Made by a program: the position numbers and the translations under genes. This document shows, in pieces, positions 1-6,593 of a DNA stretch of 64,000 nt. Location: assembly GCF_034670125.1 (NCBI RefSeq), contig NZ_JAXMOC010000003.1, positions 434,001 through 498,000 of the forward strand. The letters run 5' to 3'. The notes under the pieces were generated by a model, which worked only from the letters and a program-made list of their open reading frames with translations, made no database searches and was not told the origin of the DNA. Source of the stretch: Maricaulis sp034670125 (GTDB taxonomy: Bacteria > Pseudomonadota > Alphaproteobacteria > Caulobacterales > Maricaulaceae). Positions within the stretch are counted from its first letter, which is position 1, and every line of letters starts with the position of its first letter.

Positions 1-1
1 C

Positions 2-493
2 CTTGAAGGCGCCGAGACCGGCGATCCGGAGCTGGCGCAGGAAGGGTCGTGGGGTTTGAACGCGATCACTGAAGTCGTGCGAGCAAACATTGTGCCGGCT
101 GTGCTGACAGAGCTTATCAGTACCGGTGAGCTGCGTCTGGTCCGCGACACCGAGCTTCGCAACGCCCTGGCCTCCATCCCGCAGATGCACAACGACTCCC
201 AGTCCCGGATGGAGCAAATGGCCATGCGGCTCTCGCCTGTTGCTTTCGAAATTTCGCAGCGCTTCGAAGCCCGGCTGGAGGGCGTCGCCGACATAGAGAA
301 TGCCAACTACACCACAGAGACCCTGCAGTTCGATTTCGACGCGGTCGCTCAGGACGAGACCTTCTTGCGTCGACTGAATTACGCGGCACTGCAGAACCGG
401 TTTCAGGCCAGCCATCTCTTGAGCCGCCGAAAAGAGTTGGAGATCATCCGCGACCAGGTGCGCGCCGAAATCACGGAACGAGGCTTCGAATGA
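2..493 (+). CDS. DUF6090-like membrane-anchored protein, C-terminal part
   Basis: The frame is open to the left edge, so the N-terminus lies outside the window. About 163 residues are visible, with no start codon needed inside the window. The part seen matches the C-terminal two thirds of the three complete paralogues that follow. It carries the shared block of the form T-ELIS-TGEL-LV-D-ELR-AL (about nt 107-170), which in the neighbours appears as FDELLASGGL-IS-PDAQNAV and YDELINNGAF-IGSPELRAAI. It ends with the repeated late segment FDFDAVAQDETFLRRL, also present in the third gene as FDFDVLSQDDAFLQRL. Its stop overlaps the next start by 4 nt (ATGA). Function is unknown; it is probably the first visible member of a co-transcribed paralogue array. 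Confidence 0.75.
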   Translation, partial: LEGAETGDPELAQEGSWGLNAITEVVRANIVPAVLTELISTGELRLVRDTELRNALASIPQMHNDSQSRMEQMAMRLSPVAFEISQRFEARLEGVADIENANYTTETLQFDFDAVAQDETFLRRLNYAALQNRFQASHLLSRRKELEIIRDQVRAEITERGFE

Positions 494-1287
494 TCCTCTC
501 CCGCCTCACGGCCGCCATCCGCGAACAGAACTGGTTCGCCGTCGTCCTGGAATTCGTCATTGTCATTGCCGGCGTGGTGATCGGTTTTCAGGTCAGCGAA
601 TGGGCGGCCAACGCCCGGGAGCGCGTCGACGATGAACGTGCGCTCGCAAGGCTTCGCTTGGAGTCCGAAGCCGTGGTCGAATTTTGGGCGGGCAGTGTGG
701 GCGGCATGACCGAATGGGACCGGCAACGCCTTGCCTTGTTGCGCGCACTGGAAAGCGGGACCATTGCGCCGGGAGAGGACATGGACGTCTATCTGGGCCT
801 CGAGCGCCTGTATTTTTACCCTGCCATAACGCCGCCACGCACCGTGTTCGACGAATTGCTGGCCTCGGGTGGACTGGCCCGCATCTCTGATCCCGACGCT
901 CAGAACGCCGTTTCAGAGTACGCCGACTCGCTGACCTTCATTATCGGCCAGCTCGACCAGTTCCGGACCTCAACCGAGCCCGGGCTGACCAATCTGGAAA
1001 GCCGCGTATTCAGCCAATACGACCCGACCTCGCCGAGCCTTCGCCGGTTTCAATATGACATCGCCGCACTGGCAGCCGATCCGGCATTCGTCAGCTCGGT
1101 CGTCAACGCGGCCCGAAACCAGCGCGTCTTCCTGTTCTTCCGGATCGGCGCCCTGCAAGATGCCTACGAGATGTGCGAGGCCCTGTCCCGCGCGCAAGGC
1201 GATGTCTGCGAGACGGCGCAAGCCGGCCGGGACGAATACCAAGCGGCGCGGGCTTATATCGACGACATGCAGGAGCCGGCACCATGA
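490..1287 (+). CDS. DUF6090-like membrane-anchored protein, array copy 2
   Basis: 265 residues. Residues 1-14 (MILSRLTAAIREQN) form a short basic cytoplasmic leader. Residues about 16-38 (containing EFVIVIAGVVIGFQ) form a single membrane segment followed by the acidic, helical remainder, probably outside the cytoplasmic membrane. The middle contains the family block PPRTVFDELLASGGLARIS. Near the C-terminus two cysteines (MC-x8-C) could form a disulfide and are shared with the next copy. The start is fixed by the 4-nt ATGA overlap with the upstream gene, and the same overlap joins it to the downstream gene, so the array is translationally coupled. The layout resembles DUF6090, known mainly from Bacteroidetes, but this assignment is by pattern only. 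No enzymatic motif is visible. Confidence 0.75.
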   Translation: MILSRLTAAIREQNWFAVVLEFVIVIAGVVIGFQVSEWAANARERVDDERALARLRLESEAVVEFWAGSVGGMTEWDRQRLALLRALESGTIAPGEDMDVYLGLERLYFYPAITPPRTVFDELLASGGLARISDPDAQNAVSEYADSLTFIIGQLDQFRTSTEPGLTNLESRVFSQYDPTSPSLRRFQYDIAALAADPAFVSSVVNAARNQRVFLFFRIGALQDAYEMCEALSRAQGDVCETAQAGRDEYQAARAYIDDMQEPAP

Positions 1288-2030
1288 TCCTCTCCCGACT
1301 CACGGCCGCCATCCGGCAGCAGAACTGGTTCGCGGTGGCGCTGGAATTCGTCATTGTCATTGCCGGCGTTGTAATCGGTTTCCAGGTTTCGCAATGGGCC
1401 AATGAACGCACCGCCGAGGAACGGCGGGACGCAGCGCTGGAGCGTTTGCATGATGAAGCAGAACAGATCATTGCCTATCATCAGGAACACATCGAACTCC
1501 ACGAACGGATGAATGTCCTGCGCACCGAGGCCATCGAGCGGTTGATCGCCAATGACTGGGCGGAGGCCGACCGCCACGACATGGCGCAGGGCCTCAACTC
1601 GGTCGGCGTCTTGCCCGGAGCCTTTCCGCCACGCTCGGTCTATGACGAGTTGATCAATAATGGCGCGTTTGCCGAGATCGGCTCGCCGGAACTGCGCGCC
1701 GCGATCGGACGCTATCATGCCCAGCTGACTTTCCTGCAGGCACAGATCGACTATGTCCGGCTGCGTATCGAGGACCCGCTTTTCGTGGGCCAGCCCGGAG
1801 CCCGGGTGGTTTATGTTCCGGATACGGTCCGCGAGCGACGTTGGGAATTCGACTTCGACGTCCTGAGCCAGGACGATGCGTTTCTTCAGCGTCTTCTTCT
1901 CGGCAATAACAGTCAGCGAGCGGTCACGGATTGGACTCGCCATACACTGGAGCTGGCACAGGAGATGTGCACAGCCATAGCGGAATCGACGGCACGCCCC
2001 TGTGAGCCGCCGGAGGAACCATCCGAATGA
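1284..2030 (+). CDS. DUF6090-like membrane-anchored protein, array copy 3
   Basis: 248 residues starting at the ATG that overlaps the previous stop; an open frame extends further upstream but only as a shadow of copy 2. The first 36 residues are nearly identical to copy 2 (MILSRLTAAIRQQN, then EFVIVIAGVVIGFQ), including at the nucleotide level, while the rest diverges strongly. The shared middle block reads PPRSVYDELINNGAFAEIG and the late block FDFDVLSQDDAFLQRL. A cysteine pair (MC-x9-C) lies near the C-terminus. One membrane segment and a long helical, acidic exported part are predicted from composition. The function is unknown; the ATGA junction with copy 4 supports one transcript. Confidence 0.75.
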   Translation: MILSRLTAAIRQQNWFAVALEFVIVIAGVVIGFQVSQWANERTAEERRDAALERLHDEAEQIIAYHQEHIELHERMNVLRTEAIERLIANDWAEADRHDMAQGLNSVGVLPGAFPPRSVYDELINNGAFAEIGSPELRAAIGRYHAQLTFLQAQIDYVRLRIEDPLFVGQPGARVVYVPDTVRERRWEFDFDVLSQDDAFLQRLLLGNNSQRAVTDWTRHTLELAQEMCTAIAESTARPCEPPEEPSE

Positions 2031-2752
2031 TCCTCTCCTCCATCACCCAGGCCCTGCGCACCCAGAACTGGTTCGCCGTCATCGTCGAATTCATCATCGT
2101 ACTGGCCGGCGTGGTCATCGGCTTCCAGATCTCCGCCTGGAACGAGACCCGGATCGAGCACCAGCGCGAAGCGCTGATCCTGGAGCGCTTGCACGCCGAT
2201 TTCACCGAGATCGAGCAACGAACCGAAAGCGTCGTCGACCAGTTCGAGACGCGGATCGAGGCGGGCCGTGCCCTGGTGGCTGTTTTGCGGCGCAATCCGG
2301 ACGAGGTCAGCAACCGGGACGTCCTGCGGGCCCTGGAAAGCGCCATCGGCACGCCGGTGCCCAACGGCCGCTCGGCCACCTATGCCGAACTGGTTGCATC
2401 CGGCGAAATGCAGCTGATCCGGTCCGAACACTTGCGGACCGCGCTGGTCGAGTTCGACGAGCAGGTTCGACGCCAGGAACTGGCCTACGCCTCGCTGGCG
2501 CGGATGATCACCGACAATGCCGGCAGCCTGCTCGAGGCCAGCACATTCGCGTCCAGCGACATGGATGCCCTGCCCCTGCATTTGCAATCGGCCTTCTACG
2601 ATTTGCGTGCCTCACCGGAGCTGTATGCCGCCGCGGGGCTGGCCCTGCGCACAAACCTGACCAACCGCGTCTGGCATGAAGGCACGCTGGAACGGGCGCG
2701 CGACGTGCTCGCGGCGATGCCCGAAGACACCCGACAAGGGGACGCGCCATGA
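2027..2752 (+). CDS. DUF6090-like membrane-anchored protein, array copy 4
   Basis: 241 residues. The N-terminus (MILSSITQALRTQNW) and membrane segment (EFIIVLAGVVIGFQIS) follow the array pattern. The family block appears as ATYAELVASGEMQLIRSEHLRTAL. Unlike copies 2 and 3 it lacks the C-terminal cysteine pair. Residues 45-75 are rich in E, R and L and look coiled-coil-like. The start overlaps the copy 3 stop (ATGA), and its own stop overlaps the start of a short decayed fifth copy in the same way. The function is unknown. Confidence 0.75.
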   Translation: MILSSITQALRTQNWFAVIVEFIIVLAGVVIGFQISAWNETRIEHQREALILERLHADFTEIEQRTESVVDQFETRIEAGRALVAVLRRNPDEVSNRDVLRALESAIGTPVPNGRSATYAELVASGEMQLIRSEHLRTALVEFDEQVRRQELAYASLARMITDNAGSLLEASTFASSDMDALPLHLQSAFYDLRASPELYAAAGLALRTNLTNRVWHEGTLERARDVLAAMPEDTRQGDAP

Positions 2753-2829
2753 TCCTTGTCCGCCTCACCCGTGCCGTCCGGGACCAGAACGGATTTGCTT
2801 TCGGACGTTCGGATGACGCCACCCCCTAG
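2749..2829 (+). pseudogene. Truncated fifth copy of the DUF6090-like array
   Basis: A 26-codon frame begins with an ATGA overlap exactly as the intact copies do. It reads MILVRLTRAVRDQNGFAFG and then leaves the family pattern before the membrane segment, ending at TAG. The match to MILSRLTAAIREQNWFA in the intact genes shows it is the broken 5' end of another paralogue. The remainder has been lost, apparently at the junction with the convergent SRAP gene. The two stop codons share the palindrome CTAG at 2826-2829, each gene using it on its own strand. Confidence 0.7.
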
Positions 2830-3515
2830 ATCAGCCCGACCCGCTGCGGGCCATCGCCGGGCTCGATCAGCCAGTCCTCGTCGATGCGGACATTGCCGAC
2901 CGCCTTGTTGGCCTCTTTGATCACCATGGCGTCCGACGGCAGTCCTTTGAGCAGGCTGTCGACCTCCATGTTTTCGGTATCGGTCCAGGCCTCGAAATCC
3001 TCGGGGCCCAGAATGACCGGCATGCGGGTGTGGATGGCGGCCATCGCCGCGTTCGGCTGGGTGGTCAGGATGGTGAAGCTCTCGATTGTTTCGCCCTCGA
3101 TTTCGACCCGGTCCCACAGGCCGGCAAAACCGAACCAGTCCTGGTCCTTCACGGTAATGAAATGCGGCTGTTTGGCACCCTTCGGGCCAGTCCATTCATA
3201 GAAGCCGACGGCTGGAATGATGCAGCGACGCTTCTGGAAGGGGACCCGGAAGCTGGGCGCGGTGGCGGCCGTCTCCGACTTGGCGTTGAAGGTTGAGTAT
3301 TTCATCGCTTTCAGCGGCTTCTGCCAGAAATAGGGAACCAGCCCCCAGCGCGCCATGACCGCTTCGGTGCGTCCGTCCTCACGCCGGATGATCGGCGCCC
3401 GCTGCGTCGGCGCGATATTCCAGCGCGGTTCCATGTTGAGCGCGCCCTGCTGGAGCTTGAACGTCTCCTGCAGGATCCACCACTCAAGCTTTCCAAGGGC
3501 ATAGCGTCCACACAT
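2826..3515 (-). CDS. SRAP domain abasic-site processing protein (HMCES/YedK family)
   Basis: 229 residues, the normal size for YedK-type SRAP proteins, which trap abasic sites in single-stranded DNA through a covalent bond to Cys2. The start chosen gives MCGRYA, placing the catalytic cysteine at residue 2; a longer open frame exists upstream but would bury it. Further family features are RWNIAPTQ, the FNAKSE motif with its Asn, GFYEW with its Glu, and IHTRMP with its His. It is divergent from imuA across a 112-nt region holding a LexA box, which suggests a link with SOS-induced lesion tolerance. It converges on the paralogue array with overlapping stops. Confident as to family; the SOS link is inference. 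Confidence 0.92.
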   Translation of the reverse strand: MCGRYALGKLEWWILQETFKLQQGALNMEPRWNIAPTQRAPIIRREDGRTEAVMARWGLVPYFWQKPLKAMKYSTFNAKSETAATAPSFRVPFQKRRCIIPAVGFYEWTGPKGAKQPHFITVKDQDWFGFAGLWDRVEIEGETIESFTILTTQPNAAMAAIHTRMPVILGPEDFEAWTDTENMEVDSLLKGLPSDAMVIKEANKAVGNVRIDEDWLIEPGDGPQRVGLI

Positions 3516-3569
3516 GGCGGGGAGTCTAGCGCGTTTGGTCGGCCATGCGAAAGCACTCGGATTCGACGC

Positions 3570-3606
3570 TTGACTCTTCCTCCTCAAATGAGAACATAAG
3601 AAGAAC
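3570..3606 (+). promoter_or_regulatory. LexA (SOS) box and candidate promoter of imuA
   Basis: A perfect alphaproteobacterial LexA operator, GAAC-ATAAGAA-GAAC, lies at 3592-3606, 21 nt before the imuA ATG. A TTGACT hexamer at 3570-3575 followed after 17 nt by AACATA (3593-3598) would place the operator over the -10 region. The box is 77 nt upstream of the SRAP start on the other strand, so it might also affect that gene. Confidence 0.85.
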
Positions 3607-3627
3607 ATCAAGCGAGAGCCAAACCTG

Positions 3628-4551
3628 ATGACTGTGCCGTCACACCCTGACCGGCGGCAGCAGCTAGCCGAGTTGCGCCGTCAGATACGGGCCCTGGATA
3701 TGGGCGAGACCGCACCGGCCTCCCTGGCGGCAGGAAGCGGGCAGATTGTGTCTCGTGATGCGGCCCGCTGTCGCGATGCGGCCCGCTGCGGTGATCATCC
3801 GCTCGAGCTGGCGCCCGGCCTGCACGAGATTTGTCCGGCCGGCTATCTCGACACGCCCGCCGCCCTGGCCGTCCAGGCGGGTCTGATGGCGACGCACCTG
3901 CGCCGCCGCGAGCAGGAACAACCGGTGCTGTGGGTCCGGCGGACGATGGGGACGGGCCAGGATTTCGGTGGCCCCTACCCGCCGGCGCTGGCGCAATGGG
4001 GGCTTGATCCGGCCCGCCTCATCCTGGTCGAAACAGCCAGCGAAACCGACACGCTGTGGACGCTGGAAGAAGGCTTGAAAGCCGGTGCCGTGGTGATCGG
4101 CGAGACCGGTCCCTCGGCCCGCTATGACCTTGTCGCCACCCGCCGGCTCGACCAGGCGGCCCGGCGGGCCGGGGCGCTGGCCCTGGTGCTACGACCGCAT
4201 GAGGGCCTTGCGCCCAGCGCCGCGCTCAGTCGCTGGCGCATCGCCGCCCGCCCGTCCCCGGCACGGGCGTGGATCGGCGCACGAGGGCTGCCGGGATTGG
4301 GAGAACCGCGGTTTCATGCCGCCCTGGAACGGGTCAGGGGCGGCCCGCCACAGGAATACGAAATCGAGTGGAAACATGCGTCGTTTCATGTCCTTGAGCC
4401 TGCCCCGCTGGCCGACCGACCGGCATCGCCAAAGCGCGACACCGAGCGCGATATCCAGCCTGACACCCGGCCCGGCGTCCAACCCGGTATCGCCGCCAAT
4501 TCCGGCGTCGGCCAGGCGCTGGCCGGACAGGTCATCCGCCTCACCGGATAG
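3628..4551 (+). CDS. imuA: ImuA, SOS mutagenesis accessory protein
   Basis: 307 residues, the first gene of the imuA-imuB-dnaE2 cassette needed for damage-induced mutagenesis in Caulobacter-like bacteria. The protein is a RecA/SulA-like ImuA: features include ELAPGLHEI near residue 70, the VLWVRR segment, and LILVETASETDTLWTLEEGL typical of the family. The C-terminal 50-60 residues form a Pro/Arg/Asp-rich extension that is read in the same DNA as the N-terminus of imuB. A near-perfect 18-nt direct duplication (3754-3771, 3772-3789) gives RDAARC twice. The start follows the LexA box closely. A regulatory or scaffold role with ImuB is known for the family. Confidence 0.85.
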   Translation: MTVPSHPDRRQQLAELRRQIRALDMGETAPASLAAGSGQIVSRDAARCRDAARCGDHPLELAPGLHEICPAGYLDTPAALAVQAGLMATHLRRREQEQPVLWVRRTMGTGQDFGGPYPPALAQWGLDPARLILVETASETDTLWTLEEGLKAGAVVIGETGPSARYDLVATRRLDQAARRAGALALVLRPHEGLAPSAALSRWRIAARPSPARAWIGARGLPGLGEPRFHAALERVRGGPPQEYEIEWKHASFHVLEPAPLADRPASPKRDTERDIQPDTRPGVQPGIAANSGVGQALAGQVIRLTG

Positions 4552-6106
4552 CGCGCCCGCCGCGCCGGGTCATGACCGGGCCGCGCCCTTTGCCCTGGTC
4601 CACAGCACGAACGGCGGCGAGCGCCTGTATGCGCTCGATGCCGAAGCCACCCGGCGCGGGCTGCAGGTCGGCCAGGCCGTCTCCGACGCCAAGGCGCTGG
4701 AACCGACCCTGCGACTGCGTCCGGCCGACCCCGCCGGCGATATCCGCCGCCTCGCGGCACTGGCCCGCGGCTGTGGTCGCTGGTCGCCCTGGACGGCCCC
4801 CGACCCGGGCCAGCCGGGCGAGGACGGCGTATTGCTGGAGATGACCGGCTGCGCCCATCTGTTCGGCGGCGAAAAGGCGCTCCTCAGCGAGGCCCTGCAA
4901 GCGCTCGCCCGTCAGGGTCATGTCGCCCATGGGGCCATCGCGCCAACCCTCGGTCTTGCCTGGGGCCTGGCCCGTCATGCCGCGCCGGGCCGGGCCGACG
5001 GCATGATCATCGCCGACGACATCCCGTCCGCCCTCAACCCGCTGCCGGTCGCCGCCCTGCGCATCGGCGACACGGCTGCAACGCTGCGCCGCTTCGGGCT
5101 CAAGCGGATCGGCGATATCATCGACATGCCAAGGGCCAGCCTGTCACGCCGCTTCGGACGCACACTCGTCGACCGGCTCGACCAGGCAACAGGGCGGGTC
5201 CGCGAAGTCCTCAATCCGCTGCAAGCGGTCACACCGTTTCGCGCCCGCACCCGCTATGTCGACGCCCTGCTGCTGCTCGACGGGCTGAAACAGGGAGTGA
5301 AGGATACAGCCGAAGGTCTGTGCGAGGCCCTGGAACAGGCCGGTCGCGGCGTTACCCGGCTCGATCTCCACCTGTTCCGCGTCGACGGCAAGACCCACCT
5401 CCTCACCCTGGGCACCGCCGCTCCGGCCCGCGAGGCCGGCCATCTCGCCCGCCTGTTCAATGAAAAGCTCGACCGGGCCGAGATCGACATCGGTTTCGGC
5501 ATCGAGATGATCGAGCTGACCGCCCGCGCCACCCAGCGCCTCGGCGAGCGCCAGGACGGGCTGATTGATGATGGCCGCATCGATGAAACCGATCTCGCCC
5601 GCCTGACCGACCGGCTGGTCGTCCGCCTGGGCGAGGACAAGGTCCAGCGCGCCGCCCGCCGGGCCACCTACCAGCCCGACCGCGCCGCTCTGTGGCGCCC
5701 GGCCATTAATGTCACCCCCCTCCCTGCCCGCCCGTCGGCATCCCGCACATCCATGCTGGCTGTCGCCGAACCGCCGCCGCAGGACGCCCTCCTGCCGCCG
5801 CCCGGCCGCCCCCTGTTGATCCTCGCCCGACCGGAACCGGCCGAAGCCGTCGCCGAGATCCCCGACGGTCCGCCGCGCAGCTTTGTCTGGCGCCGAATCC
5901 GCCACCAGGTCGACCGCGCCGAGGGCCCCGAACGCCTGGCCCCGGACTGGTGGCGCGACGGTCCCTGGCAGAGCGATCGCCCGGCCCGCACCCGCGATTA
6001 CTTCCGCGTCGAAACCCGCGAGGGCCGCCGCTTCTGGCTTTACCGCGACGGCCTCTACGGCCTCGAAACCACCCGCCCCCAATGGTTCGTCCATGGCGCG
6101 TCGTGA
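4376..6106 (+). CDS. imuB: ImuB, catalytically inactive Y-family polymerase homologue
   Basis: 576 residues from the ATG giving MRRFMSLSLPRWPTDR, the usual ImuB N-terminus; the frame is open further upstream inside imuA, but only as a shadow. ImuB links the beta clamp, ImuA and DnaE2. The catalytic carboxylates of active Y-family polymerases are missing: the first motif reads LSLPRWPTDR and the second VLLEMTGCAHLFGG. The C-terminus has the family ending (TRDYFRVE, FWLYRDGLYG, WFVHG). Between residues about 17 and 65 there is a Pro/Ser/Ala-rich insertion absent from the usual layout, coded by the 176-nt overlap with imuA plus adjoining sequence. It is likely translated by coupling with imuA. 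Confidence 0.88.
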   Translation: MRRFMSLSLPRWPTDRHRQSATPSAISSLTPGPASNPVSPPIPASARRWPDRSSASPDSAPAAPGHDRAAPFALVHSTNGGERLYALDAEATRRGLQVGQAVSDAKALEPTLRLRPADPAGDIRRLAALARGCGRWSPWTAPDPGQPGEDGVLLEMTGCAHLFGGEKALLSEALQALARQGHVAHGAIAPTLGLAWGLARHAAPGRADGMIIADDIPSALNPLPVAALRIGDTAATLRRFGLKRIGDIIDMPRASLSRRFGRTLVDRLDQATGRVREVLNPLQAVTPFRARTRYVDALLLLDGLKQGVKDTAEGLCEALEQAGRGVTRLDLHLFRVDGKTHLLTLGTAAPAREAGHLARLFNEKLDRAEIDIGFGIEMIELTARATQRLGERQDGLIDDGRIDETDLARLTDRLVVRLGEDKVQRAARRATYQPDRAALWRPAINVTPLPARPSASRTSMLAVAEPPPQDALLPPPGRPLLILARPEPAEAVAEIPDGPPRSFVWRRIRHQVDRAEGPERLAPDWWRDGPWQSDRPARTRDYFRVETREGRRFWLYRDGLYGLETTRPQWFVHGAS

Positions 6107-6110
6107 CCCT

Positions 6111-6161
6111 CCCCTGCAAAGCGGGGGAGGTGTCGAGCGAAGCGAGACGGAGGGGGAGGTC
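6111..6161 (+). repeat. Left inverted repeat flanking the DUF559 gene
   Basis: This arm begins CCCCTGCAAAGCGGGGGA, 5 nt after the imuB stop. The first 18 nt match the reverse complement of the right arm (6525-6582) at 17 positions, and the rest is a looser match with the recurring GAGCGAAGCGA-type core. The element lies between imuB and the DUF559 start. Confidence 0.7.
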
Positions 6162-6176
6162 AGAAAGGAACCGCTT

Positions 6177-6593
6177 ATGAGAGAGAACCGCGAACGCGCC
6201 ACCCAACAGGCCCGACACCTGCGCCGGAACATGACGATGAGCGAAGTCCGCCTCTGGCAGGGCCTGCGCGGACGCCGCCTCGACGGGTTCCGCTTTCGGC
6301 GCCAGCACCCGCTGGGACGCTATATCGTCGACTTTGCCTGCCTGGCGGGCCGGCTTGTCGTGGAGGTTGATGGTCCGTCACACCAAAGCCCCGGGCAGGC
6401 TCTTTATGATGCGCAGCGGACGGACTGGCTGGTCGCGCAAGGCTGGACAGTGCTGCGTGTCGACAATAACGCCGTGTTTCAGGATTTTGATCGGGTGCTG
6501 GCTGATATTCGCGGCGCGCTGCCGGACTTTCCCCCATCGACCCGTCGCTGCGCTCCGGGCCACTTCCCCCGCTCTGCAGGGGAAGATCGATGA
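6177..6593 (+). CDS. DUF559 endonuclease-like domain protein
   Basis: 138 residues. The start MRENRERATQQARHLRR is the common N-terminus of stand-alone DUF559 proteins, which have a PD-(D/E)XK or VSR-like fold. The core GFRFRRQHPLGRYIVDFAC followed by LVVEVDG and SHQ contains the expected acidic and His residues. AQRTDWLVAQGWTVLRV and the following DFDRVLADI complete the domain. The last roughly 23 residues are coded by the right inverted repeat and are unlikely to be functional protein. The gene sits between imuB and dnaE2 and ends overlapping the dnaE2 start (ATGA), so it appears inserted in the cassette. The substrate of DUF559 proteins is not established. Confidence 0.85.
   Translation: MRENRERATQQARHLRRNMTMSEVRLWQGLRGRRLDGFRFRRQHPLGRYIVDFACLAGRLVVEVDGPSHQSPGQALYDAQRTDWLVAQGWTVLRVDNNAVFQDFDRVLADIRGALPDFPPSTRRCAPGHFPRSAGEDR
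6525..6582 (-). repeat. Right inverted repeat flanking the DUF559 gene
   Basis: The reverse complement begins CCCCTGCAGAGCGGGGGA, one mismatch from the left arm over 18 nt. It then runs through a purine-rich stretch to a GGGGGAAAGTC end resembling the left arm's GGGGGAGGTC. This arm is inside the 3' end of the DUF559 frame and stops 7 nt before the dnaE2 ATG. Confidence 0.7.

Larger units (their letters stand above)
490..2800 (+). repeat. Dispersed near-identical 5' segments of the paralogue array
   Basis: About 110 nt at the start of each paralogue (from 490, 1284 and 2027, and about 50 nt from 2749) are strongly conserved as DNA, whereas the bodies of the genes have diverged. For example the stretch beginning ATGATCCTCTCC recurs at 490, 1284 and 2027. 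The pattern suggests recombination or gene conversion focused on the leader and membrane segment. Confidence 0.6.

Noticed and set aside
1173..1283. Upstream extension of array copy 3 reading frame
   Set aside because: It lies wholly inside copy 2, and the conserved MILS start at 1284 with ATGA coupling is clearly the real start.
6111..6582. The IR-flanked DUF559 segment as an insertion sequence
   Set aside because: No transposase is encoded and no target-site duplication was found; it was kept as a repeat-bounded module instead.
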